Shown in pieces: positions 11,436 to 22,245 of a stretch of DNA of 64,000 bases. The translations under genes were made by a program, and so were the position numbers. The notes below the pieces were generated by a model, which saw nothing but the letters and a program-made list of their open reading frames with translations, was not told the origin of the DNA and did not search any database. Each line of letters begins with the position of its first letter. Position 1 is the first letter of the stretch. The stretch covers positions 802,152 to 866,151 of the forward strand of contig NRSV01000002.1 of the NCBI GenBank assembly GCA_002286855.1, written 5' to 3'. This DNA comes from Bipolaris cookei (taxonomy: Eukaryota; Ascomycota; Dothideomycetes; Pleosporales; Pleosporaceae).

Positions 11436-13663
11436 AATACGAGGGTGGGCAGGGGATGGTTTACTGCACCGGCCGACCTGTTAGTTTTTTTTTGCGGTGC
11501 CTGGATCGTGGTGGGTTCGGCATCCACCCTCGTTCCTGGCGGTTGTGAAACACTAGGTGATGCTGTGGATTGGGGGGGGGAGGCGGATTTTCGGATGCGG
11601 ATGCGTGACAGTTCAACAGTGAAACGGTTGAGCGATGGGGAGAGTTAGGGATGCAGTGGATGCGTTTGCACGTTTATTTTGTTGGGCAGAGAGAGCATGG
11701 AAGAGGGATGGGGGAGATGGATAAAAGCAAGGTTTATGCTTTTGACAGCGGATGATGGTGCTGTTGGCAAAAGGTTGTCTCGAGTCAATTGTTGGTCGTG
11801 CGCACGAATCATATGGCATTCTTGTTTTCCCAATGCGGGTAGATGGGTGTTAGAGGGCAAAAGGGTAGAGAGAGAGAAAACAGCATCACTAGAGTCAGAA
11901 TAGGAGGTTGAAGGAAATTGCGATGGTCGCTGAGATTCGGCATCAAGAATATTTTCTTCTTTTATTTGTGAGGCATTTTCTTTGGGCGGCTGGCGGTTAG
12001 CGAAGAACGCGATATGGGGTCCTGGTTGTTTTGTTTTTGTCTGCATTTGGTTTTTTCCCTTTTGCTTGGTCCCGTGTGTAGTGGGCTTGTAAAGGGCACT
12101 AAGCTGTATGTGAGGCTAACTATGGTGAGTCGGAGGGTCGTGCGAAGGGACTGACTGTGGTCCGATAGTCCGCTGTCCATGGGCGAAAAGTGCATCGATG
12201 CATGCAGGGATCAAAAGTAGGGCGGGAAGCAATGGAGCAAGAAGAAAAAAAGAGATTACGCCCTGCATTGCATCAAGGCGCAGGGAAGAGCGAAAGAGGG
12301 GGTGGGCAAGAGGGAGAGGCAGATAGACGAGACGACGGTACTCTGCTCTAGGCGTAGGTCGGAGGCCGAGTAATGCGCGGGTGCGGATCTTACGATGTGC
12401 CGAGGCGCTTATTCAGACGACGAGGCGGACAACACAGTCAGCGGACGCCTTTTGGTGCGCGAGCCGGTGGATAGCAGGCGTGATTGGTAACCGGGATCTC
12501 CATGAGAATACGACCTTTTGCGAGGGGGTGGGGGATGGAGAGTCAGCGGTTTCAGGCGTGGCATTGTCGCGGCCCAAGAGGGCGTGTCAGACAAAGAGGC
12601 TGCTGTCAAGACGGAAGTAGAACATGCTTTGTGTTTATCGTCGAGGCTGGGATGCTCCTGGCGGCAGACGAAACATAACGCCGCCAAGTCACAGCGACAA
12701 GGTGAGGCTCGCCCGCACAGCTGTGGGTTATCTTGAGATGTATGTGCGTAGAGCGGTCATGGCCATGGCTGATGGAGCCTCCGCTGCCATGCTGCCATCA
12801 TCGGCGGTGTGTTGATGTCATGACGAGCTAAAGTAGCGCCCAGCGCATTACCGCATCATCCTGGCGCCAGCCGACGGACGATTTTTTTCTCGCTGTAGCG
12901 ACGGGTCCGTACAGTTCCATGGCCGGCCAAGCAAGGCGTCAGGATGGCTGTGGACGATGCTGATGCTGCAAGGGCATCGCTTCAGGCGCGCCGTATGCAG
13001 ATGTACACTGCCCTGCTGTGAAGCCTAGCAGCTGTGGTGTAAGTACGCCTACTTACTCTACCCTGGGGGTCCAGAGGGCTGTGCTGCCGCCATGTGTACC
13101 GTACAATGCCATCTCCTCCACCAGCCATGGCACCCACCGTGGGCCATCTGGCAGCACGCATCACGCAGGCGTAATGGCCATCGAAAGCAGCAGCGTGAAT
13201 CTTGGTAGGCAGAGGCGGCAGCGTGCCAGGGCTCGAAACGAGATTGGGTGCACCCTCGTCCTAGCCCGCTCCGTCGTAGCCGCTCAAGTCGCGGACCTAA
13301 TTTGACCCCCCGGCGCGGTGCACGCCTCAGCCATCCGGAGCTTCCCCTACCAGGTGCCTGCCTAACCTGCCTCTCTTAATCCTCTAGCCCGCCCTCTTCC
13401 GCCCTGCCTACAAGCTTGCTTCCGCACATCCTCTGCTGCTGCTCGTCGTCCCTTGCACAAAAAGAAAATCCCACAAGAGGCTCGACGACGCTCGCCCGCC
13501 GCCGCCCCCTTCCTCTTCCTCTTCCTCTTTCCCTCCTTCTCCGCCGCCGCCGCCGCCGCCAGCAGCCTTTGGTCGCGTGTTCCCGTCGCCGTTGCTCCAT
13601 CTCTCTACAAACTCGATTGCGCCACAGCCCGTTCCCCTAGGCGACCGAGTCCGCGTATTCACC

Positions 13664-15124
13664 ATGACCAATAAAAGCTACCTTGCATTTCTTGACAACC
13701 CCACGGCTTCAGATATGCTCTCGCGCACCACCGTGCCGGGCCTCGCTGCCTTGCCCAGTCTTATCCCCCACCGCGTCCGCAGGAAATGGAGAGCCACAAA
13801 GTCCCGTATACGCAGTCGCCAGTCGCCAACCTCGTCCATCGCCTCGCTCGAGACGTCCTTCTCCCCCTCGGATACCCTGCGTTCGCTGCGTACCCACTCA
13901 TGGTCCATATACGACGCTCAGTATCTGTTCCTCGCCATTGTCGCCATCTTCTCCCTCTCCGTCAGCGAGGCTCCAGGGCCCTTTGCCAAGACGTTTGTTG
14001 CGACGCTGCTTATGACGGGCTTGTGTCTTCCCATTACTCGCCAATTCCTGCTGCCATTGCTTCCTACTCTTACCTGGCTATTCCTCTTCTCGAGCTGCAA
14101 GTACGTATTGCCTGTGCACTATAACCCTTCTGTGACCCTGCGTGCTGACTGCCATCTCTAGATACATTTCCGCAGACTACCGACCTGCCATTTGGGTCCG
14201 CGTTCTCCCCGCTCTCGAGAATATTCTCTACGGTTCGAACTTGAGCAACATTCTCTCTGCCCACAAGCACACCGTCCTCGATATCCTTGCCTGGTTGCCT
14301 TACGGTGTCGTCCACTACGTATCGCCCGTCATTGTTAGCGCATGCATGTTCATCTGGGGCCCCCCCGGAACCCTTCCCATTTGGGCTCGTGCTTTTGGAT
14401 ACATGAACATTACAGCCGTCCTCATCCAGATTGTTTTCCCATGCTCTCCACCGTGGTACGAAAACACCTACGGATTGGCCCCCGCAAACTACAGTATTCA
14501 TGGCGACGCTGCAGGTCTCAAGGCCATTGACAAGCTTACCGGCATTGACATCTACACCTCCGCCTTCCTTGGCTCCCCCATGGTTTTTGGCGCTTTCCCC
14601 TCCCTGCATTCTGGATGGGCTACTTTAGAGACCCTATTCATGGGACACGTCTTCCCCAGGCTGTTCCCAGTCTATGTCTTTTACACCATGTGGCTGTGGT
14701 GGTCGACTATGTACTTTTCCCACCACTACGCCGTTGACCTGGTTGCCGGCAGTCTCCGTAAGCTCCCAATTCTTCATTCTCGTCTCGGTTCTTGCTAACA
14801 ATATCTCCAGTCGCTGGTGTCTGCTACTTCTTCGGCCGCGCCAACTTCCTGCCCCGCCCTCAGTCCGACAAGGAGTTCCGCTGGGACTACGACTTTGTCG
14901 AGATTGGCGACCCAATGGACCGTGCTGGCTACAGCATGCTCGACATCTACGAGGAGTTCCCACCCAACTCTGATTCGGACGATTGGGCTACCGGTTCCTC
15001 GTCATCCTACTCCACTGGCGGTCGCAGCCCAATTGGTACTCGTTCGCCTACTGATGACAACCAGAGCCTCTGGGACGGAGACACTGTCGGATCCGATACC
15101 GAGCACACTCTCCGCAAAGACTAG
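13664..15124 (+). CDS. AUR1: Inositol phosphorylceramide synthase catalytic subunit
   Basis: Transfers phosphoinositol from phosphatidylinositol to ceramide in the Golgi. This is an essential fungal sphingolipid step and the target of aureobasidin A. Exons 13664-14100, 14162-14757 and 14811-15124 give about 448 residues with consistent phases. Several hydrophobic segments follow a basic N-terminal region. The PAP2-like catalytic motifs are present: GAFPSLHSGWA and, at the end of exon 2, HHYAVDLVAGSL, whose His and Asp match the known active site. The tail is acidic and Ser-rich (DSDDWATGSSSS). The ATG sits in a good context (accATGacc) after a pyrimidine-rich leader. No disruption is seen. 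Confidence 0.95.
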
Positions 15125-16507
15125 AGCCACACCTATCTACACCTTCCGCCTCATAACCTTACACCCATCTCTAAACTCGCACATCACCTAATAATCTCCC
15201 CAGGTGACGGCCTTTACGACCTATGCATTGGACTGGAGTTTTTTGTTTTGTTTGCGAAGCATTTCAGCGTTCCATGGATAAACATGGGCATCACGGCATA
15301 GAAATCACAGGCGTCCTCTACAGTGTAGAGCGACGATATGCATCCCTCTTCAGAACCACTGGACACTTTTTTTCCCAGTGGATTTCTTCTAGCGCCAAAG
15401 AGCGTGGTTTTCTTGTACCCCCACTTTTTTTTTGATACCCAAGTCAATCGCTTCCTATTGGCAGCTTTTTCTATACAAGAAAAGTTCCATTATTATACAC
15501 GTTCGCTTCAGCGCTCAGCCGCTTACCCTTTGGTATGCATGGCATATCTGTCCATGGGCAGGTCTTTCTTCTTCTCTTTTTGACGATGATGTTGGGATAA
15601 GGGTCAAAAGGGGAGAAACGACTGGGATGCATTGGTTGAATCAACGCATGGATTCCAACACGTACCGGAGCAAGCACAGGGCCCTGGTGGATGAATTTAC
15701 ACAGGCCTTGTTTCTTCCTTTTCTTCTTTTCTTCTTTCTTCTTTTTACCCGTCTGCAATTGCACAGACGGGGTTCATACCACCACTCACACTAACGTAAT
15801 GCTTAATGGAAATCAGTCATGGTTGAATGAAATCAAACAATCACAAACATGACGTTAACAATTGGTAACAAATCTCTCTTGTGTTTGCGCACCAATGCTT
15901 ACATGTGAAACGGATCGGCATGGCGTCTGGCTGTTCGCGGACAAGTGCTTAGCTTACGTTGTTATCATGGGGCTGGACCTCAACATACTTGGTACTTATG
16001 TACATGCATGCACCCACAATGGCTTACTCAGGTGAGGTGGGGTGGCTGATTAATTGCATCTACTAGTCGCAGTATAACTCAAAGCAGATAACAACCAAGA
16101 TATGACGACGAGATGAAGATACTGTGCCCTCTAGTATCCCATATCTTTCAACCCCCAGCTTGATCTTATGATTTGTTTGGGCAGCTTGCATAGACGAAAC
16201 CTGGAGGCAAATGCGCTTCCATTAGCGCAGCAGCAGCAGCAGCAAGCACGATAGAACCGTGGGATCAACTCTCGTAAGCCTATTTTTTTGAAGAGAAATG
16301 CTTTGATCTATCTCTTTATCCCATTGCGCTTTTGGCGGAAATCCTCTTACTCTTGCCCTTATTACACCCAATGAAGGGAAGCCCTTTCTTTATTCATGTT
16401 TTGTATGTATTTCGAGTCTCAAAGCTGGGTATTGGTTGATCTTCTACATAGTGCAGTAGTAACTTCGTAGTAGAAGCTTAAGCTTGGATTTGGGGATCGC
16501 CTCAGAG

Positions 16508-16566
16508 GTGTGTGTGTGTGTGTGGGGGGGGGAAGCGAAGGGGAGGGGGGGGGTGGAGGGGGGGGT
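16508..16566 (+). repeat. GT run followed by poly-G tracts
   Basis: A short (GT)n run passes into several long G runs separated by one to a few bases. The G runs satisfy a quadruplex pattern on the plus strand. Such homopolymers are also prone to sequencing length errors. Confidence 0.8.
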
Positions 16567-17212
16567 CTATATAGCATTGCTAGTCCGCTTTAAGATGAGG
16601 TAGGAGTCAGTTGATAAAGTCGAATTAACGCCCCAGCTCTTTCTCGCTGACTGGGTTAGTAGGAGCTACTTTGTAATGATAAATTTCTGACCAGACTCTC
16701 TGTTATGTGAGAAAGCACCTCCTCTCTCTCTCTCTCTGTAAGATTTTCACATGTACCGTATAAGCTCTACTACTAGCTTTTTGTTCTAAGTTTAGTAGAA
16801 AGGGTTTTGTTTGCTTTGTGTACCAACCCCCCATCATCTCTAAGCAACTGTTTCGTAAAAAAAACACCCTCCAAGTCAAGATTCATGTTCGCCTAGTAGT
16901 AAACTTTCCAGATCCATCTTCTCTCCCTCTATTCCGATCCATCAAACCCGCATCTGGGGATGGGGAGGGGGTGGGGGGTTAGGTACACTGAGACTATACT
17001 CCCCAGTCGCACGTCGTCTCCCCAGGGGGCTAATTTCCTAGTTATACTCGATGAGCAAGTGGCAAATAGTGCGAATTTTTTAATCATATTCTTGCTGCAA
17101 GAAACCGGACCAGCACACACATATAGTCCGTATCCAAAAGCTAGATGCTCGGGCTCAGCCAATGGGAATTTGCTCGCTTTTTTTTCTTCCTCCCCGCATG
17201 CTTCCTATATCT

Positions 17213-17243
17213 TCCCCCACCCCACCCCACCCCACCCCACCCA
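17213..17243 (-). repeat. (CCCAC)n array, G-quadruplex pattern on minus strand
   Basis: About six units of CCCAC in tandem. On the minus strand this reads as GGGG runs separated by a single T, a strong G-quadruplex pattern. It lies in the gene-free stretch downstream of AUR1. Confidence 0.85.
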
Positions 17244-17775
17244 CGTAACATTGCCAACCCGCAGTGTGAGTAGTACGTAGCAAATTAGATGCAGCTTTTT
17301 TCTAAGCCGCGAGAAGTGGAAACACCCACTGATATTCTACTTACTCTAGGTAACGTATTGACGATTTTAGGCTGTCCATGCATCTCCGGTCTATAGAGCT
17401 GCAGCTCGTTAGACTAATAAGATAGAAAGCACTACATTCGCTAAGACAGTCTCCACATGGAACGCATCAGAAGACTTATGTACGTACTTATACTTGCATG
17501 CTTTACTAGTGCAATGGCTGACGATAGCAAGTTCTCTTGTTTAGATGGCTGATAATAACAAGCTGTCTTGTGAGATGGTCACACGACTACTTTTATCTGT
17601 TATCTCAAGTAGCAGTACCATTTCATCTGCCGTATGCATGCATGCATACACTTTGTCATACACAGATAAGACCATGTTCGCTAGCCGCCCATGAATACTC
17701 ACTCACTTCCCAAGAGACTCCCTTTTTTATCCCCCACCGCTAGCCAAAGTACACATACAACCCACACCACTCAGC

Positions 17776-20316
17776 CTAGAACAAGTCGAGAAGATCCTGG
17801 TTACTCTTTTTGCCCTGTTCACCACCTGCTATTTGCTGAGCTGGCGGCGGGGGCTGATTCGTCTCCATGCTCATGCTTGCAAATCCATTCATAATGTCAT
17901 TGTTGTTCATTTGGCCCGCAGGAGCAGCAGGTGCACCTCCACCTCCATCGCCGAATAATCCTAGCAGGTCATCCATATTTGATTGTGCTGGAGGCACATT
18001 CGCCACGGGTGATGATACGCGTTGCGGCGTACCGGCGAGGCCTTCTAATCCAGATGCCCCATGTGTAGGCTGCTTTTGCAATGAAGCAGGTGCAGAACCA
18101 TCGAAATCAATGTCCAGGAGATTCTCCACATTCGTGGGCGCTTGTCCACTGACTGCGGCAGCGGCTGCAGCTGCGGCAATGGGATTCTCTCGTGCTTCTT
18201 CTTGTTGCTCTTCGATTGCTGCTCGTTGCATCGCCTCCGCGCCGAACCTGCCCTGTCCAAGGAAGGCCTCCGGTGGCTTGTGGTAAACTGATGCCAAAGT
18301 CGACAGCTCTGCAAGCAGGTTCTCCAGCAGTTGAGGAGGCAGTGACCGTATTGTCGATGTAATCGGAGGCTTGTCTGAGAGGACGATTTCCTGATTAAGT
18401 CAGTGGTTGTCCAAACCCCATATTTCAAAGATTGCATACCTTTGTTATCTGTGGGTCGCTGGAAAGCAGTCGCCAGTAGACGTAAGCTCTGTCCCGGATA
18501 TCTGGGTTGTCATTGTCTGCTGTAGCGGCTTGTAGGACCTTTGTGACTAAGCCTTGTGCTTGATCTGGTTTCTTCAGGAACAGCTTGACGACAGCTGTGA
18601 GGATCTGAAGTTGTGTCTGGACTCTGTTAGCCTCGCCCGTGCAGACATATCATCAGAACTTACCTGAGTGAACTCTTCAGCAAATGTGTCGACGAAATTT
18701 GATAGAATCTCGCCAGCGTTGTTGATCTTCTCTGCATACTCTCCAACAATCCAGATGAGGGAAGCCCGTGCATTCGGCTCATCCAGCTCGTCTATGCACT
18801 GGCAGAGCGTCGGTATTATACCCTCGTATCCAGGGTACTTTCGGAAAATGTCCTTAATGACTACAATCGCCTCCTGGACGACATAGTTGACCTTGGTGTT
18901 GATAAGGTCAAGCAGTGTGTTGACGCACTTCTCGCTCGCGCTTTCGATCTTAATGGCAACTTGTCCAATGGCCTTGACGGCTCGTCGCACAAAGTCCATG
19001 TCCACCTCCATAGCGTACTCCTTCAACTCAGCCAGTAGTTGATCCACATTCTTATCGTTCGCTATCCGCACCATGATTTCAAGCTTTTGCATCTTCAAGT
19101 ATGGTGGATCGTTGTATTTGCAGAAGAAAACACGCATTTCCTTACTGAGAATGTCGGGCTGCTTCTGAAGGAGGAGGTCAATGTTCCGTAGCGCAACGTA
19201 TTGTACTTCTGGCGCAGATGACACGAGTGTAACTGTAATATATCAGCGGCGGTCACATGATTCCCCAGTTTCAGTACGCACCTAGCGGCGGTGCCATCTT
19301 CTTCTGGTACGACTTCATCATCTCAGGCGAGATATGCTTCATGTGCAAGAAGACGACCTTGACGGCTGCCAGCACTACACTGGGATTTACATGCTGGAAC
19401 TGCGGGACAACCCTTTCGCAAATGTGCTCCGCCTCCTTGATATCCGCTGCCTTGTAGTCTGCCAGAGTAGTGAGCAAAGTCACACGACCCCACTCTGTGC
19501 ACTCGTTCAAGGCCAAAAGCATCTTCTTGAGCTGTGACGAGGTGATGACGAGAGCCTTGGTTTCCGGAGCGGTCTCCTGAATCTCCACCAAGGCTGTGAC
19601 CGAGTTTGCGACTACCATGGGATTTGGGTCTCCAACTAGTTCCTGAAGCTGCTCGAGAAAGCCATTCTCAATGCACATGGTGGGAGCAAGATCGAACAGC
19701 TTAGCCACACACAGCGCTGCAGTCTTTCGTACATATGGCGATTCGTCTCTCAGTGTTTTCCGCAAGGGTTCTTCCATGTAGTCCGTCATCTTATCAACGC
19801 GAATACATCCCATTGTCCGTATCGCCAACGCTCGTATGAGGGGGTTCGGGTCTTCCGAGTCTTGAACAAAGGTATTCACGGCGAGAATGCAGAGGTCAGG
19901 GTGTGATTTAGCATAGTTCCTGAGGCATTTGATCAGTATCCTGGTAGTATATCTCAGCGCTGGATGCACGCACATGAGGTATAGATATACCAGCTTTTTC
20001 TGGTCCAAGTCGGCGGTTGCGATATTCTTCAGTACATCAGGAAACAGCGCAGACACATCCTTGCCGAGGGTCATTGACATGATGGTCTTTTGAATGGCTT
20101 CTTTTCTGCGACAGTCTTAGTGCTTTGCTAGCTTTTATATCCATCGTGGTACCAGGCGCTCACCGTTCGTAGGCATATTGGGAACTAGAGGCAATCGTCA
20201 GTTGTGAACAGCTGTACTTGTGCCTGGGGTAAAGCGTACACCAGACCTGCCCGCAACTCGAATGTCTCTCCCTTGCGCGGCGGCGCAAATGCGCCCCTTA
20301 TCCTATTGACAGCCAT
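17776..20316 (-). CDS. APL2: AP-1 adaptor complex beta subunit (beta-adaptin)
   Basis: Large subunit of the clathrin adaptor AP-1, which sorts cargo between the trans-Golgi and endosomes. Seven exons: 20316-20240, 20184-20164, 20105-19974, 19919-19282, 19232-18664, 18616-18440, 18390-17776. They give 742 residues with every phase closing. The start ATG (MAVNRIRGAFAPPRKGE) matches the fungal family N-terminus. The second exon is only 21 nt and supplies the SQYAYER region. The adaptin trunk carries hallmark segments such as LDQKKLVYLYLMNYAKS and RDESPYVRKTAALCVAKLF. The tail is Ala/Gln-rich with DDLLGLF and DLLDLF, which resemble clathrin boxes, and there is no folded ear domain, as in many fungal AP-1 betas. 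AP-2 beta is the alternative; the N-terminus favours AP-1. Confidence 0.9.
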
Positions 20317-20641
20317 GTTTATTGTAGAAACGCAGCAGCCGATTGCTCAGCCTAAACCAAACCCCTCCGATTGTGGCTCGTTCAGATATGAATGTTCGTA
20401 GACGATCGATTCGAGGCGGGTGTCGCAATTCAGATTCCCCGATCGTTCTGAACACGGTAGTCGGGAAATTGTCGTCTTTGAAAGTCGAGTGACGTCGCAG
20501 GAGAGTGAATTGCTAAGGGGACAATGTTGGTGGAGCTTCGCGACTGCCACCTTGATGATAAGGCCCGTGCGTTGGGATGTCATCTAGCCCAACGCTTCGA
20601 CGCTTTCGCCGCCGTCACTCCACTATCACGGGAGGATCATC

Positions 20642-20926
20642 ATGGTGAGTTGACAAGGGGGATAGTTACTCTAGGTCATAGTTCTGATGCAGACTGACAG
20701 CCCTCCAATCTGCCAAATCTACGTCGACTCTTTGTCGACGCGCGTAGCGAAGCCGAAGAGAGCGCGTACTCCAGAAAGGCTGTATGTTCTTGCTTCGGCA
20801 CGCGATAGGCGAACTGTTGAGCTGATTATACTACAGTTCTACAACCTCGCCATTTTCATTTCTTCCGTTGCTGTATTCAGTCTGATGGCTCAGCGCATGG
20901 TTCCTGCAAAGGCGATTGCTTCGTAA
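20642..20926 (+). CDS. Small single-span membrane protein, unknown family
   Basis: Proposed two-exon gene. The ATG at 20642-20644 is followed directly by a GTGAGT donor; the 48-nt intron ends at CAG (20690-20692), and exon 2 is 20693-20926, giving 78 residues. An unspliced start at 20687 (MQTDSPP) would give nearly the same protein. The N-terminus is basic and Arg-rich around residue 25, and one hydrophobic helix (LIILQFYNLAIFISSVAVFS) lies near the C-terminus, like tail-anchored or small mitochondrial/ER proteins. I do not recognise the family. It is divergent from AP-1 beta with about 325 bp between the starts. Confidence 0.5.
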
Positions 20927-22245
20927 AATGCGTTGTGCGAATGGCTGTTCATCAAGTGCACATGGTTCTATTGCCATGAAGTGATGTTGGTTGGTACTTT
21001 TGAGCACAATAAGAACATGAATTAATCATTTCCCTAGACTCAAAGTCTACAATAGATGCGCATAGGCTGATGTGATTATTTTATTTCTCAATACACAGAA
21101 TGTGTATACTAGAACACACGTGGCAAGCGATGTGTCATGTGGTCCAATAGTCAATGAGCAAAACCAGCTGTTTGTGAGAAATGTGTTTAGTAAGTGACCT
21201 ATTAGAACACCCGCAAAACCCTACCAAAACGAAAGAAACCCCCCACCCTCACATCGCAAAATCCTAATGCTTCGTTGCTATAAATGATAAGCGCAAGATA
21301 AGATCATCAAGTCTGTAGGCAAATCCCCATCCACCCCCAAACCCACTAACCCTCACTTGGCTATGTCGTGCGTCCCCCCAAACCCAGCGCCTACTATGCC
21401 CAACCTAGTTTCACCCCGAGACACCGTGCCACCCACTCCCTTCCCTCCCTTCCTCGTCTCCTCCCAACCCAGAAATAATGCAATGAGGACCTGCATCGGA
21501 ACACTCTCTACCCGAACGATGCTATAGCCCGGATAAAGTGGAGTTGCGACACATACGCTGCAACACCTTTGTGCCTGATCGCTACACAGGATGCGTTCGT
21601 CGTGCGACGCATGCTACGTTTCAGTGATTTTTGATTGTGCAAAGAATTATGCGCCGAGAGAAGAGAGCGTTACATCCAGGTTACTTGCCTAGGTATTAGC
21701 CCTAACAATAGTAATAGGCTATTGTGTCAATTCTGTCAGAGAGAGCTCTGACAGAATTGACGCAGATGTCACGTAAAGTGGAAATGTGCAAGGCAAAGGG
21801 GGGAAAAGGTGATAATTCTACATTTCATCAATTGCATGGGGGGATATGGGGGGGTAAAAGCTACATAGGCGCAAAGGAAAAGATAAAGAATAAAACAAAG
21901 AAAAGATTTCTCTCGCGCGCGCAACCACTTAGAACCAGTCCAATGAAGCGCTTTTGCTTCAATCTCCGTAGAGTATTGACACCCCTCTCTCTCCTTTGCC
22001 CTTTTGCCCTCCCCCAACCATCATCCCATATGTGTATGTGTTGTTTCTGTGATTGTTTATAACTTAACCAATGGATAAAAGTTTGGTTCCCGTTGTGTTT
22101 TCAAGAATAAAAAGCCATCCATTATAGCGGTGTATAACCGCCCTTAAACTCCAAACCTCACTGTATTGTTGTCAACCCCCGTAACCATGCGTTACTTCTA
22201 CACTCTCGTCAAACCCGTCTGGCGTGTGGGTATGAATAGAGCCGT
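20927..22245. other. Intergenic, 1.3 kb, with a perfect hairpin
   Basis: Between the small membrane gene and the 3' end of the repeat-protein gene. No coding frame is convincing. Its one clear structure is the perfect palindrome annotated separately. Confidence 0.5.
21726..21761. repeat. Perfect 16-bp inverted repeat with 4-nt loop
   Basis: Arms 21726-21741 (GTCAATTCTGTCAGAG) and 21746-21761 are exact reverse complements around the loop AGAG. The flanks do not extend the pairing beyond a possible G-T wobble. It may be a strong transcriptional hairpin, a transposon footprint or a binding palindrome; nothing decides between them. Confidence 0.9.

Larger units (their letters stand above)
10450..13663. 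other. Gene-free region, 3.2 kb, repeat-rich
   Basis: No gene is supported. It holds a (GGGTA)4 tract, a 56-nt (GT)n microsatellite, and CCTCTT and GCC repeats just upstream of AUR1 (about 13505-13562) that belong to its promoter or 5' leader. Open frames here are GC- or repeat-driven and look like no known protein. Confidence 0.5.
15125..17775. other. Gene-free region, 2.65 kb
   Basis: Lies between the 3' ends of AUR1 and the AP-1 beta gene. It contains polypyrimidine runs (about 15708-15745), short CT runs (about 16723-16738), G-rich tracts and a CCCAC array. I saw no protein or RNA gene. Confidence 0.5.
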
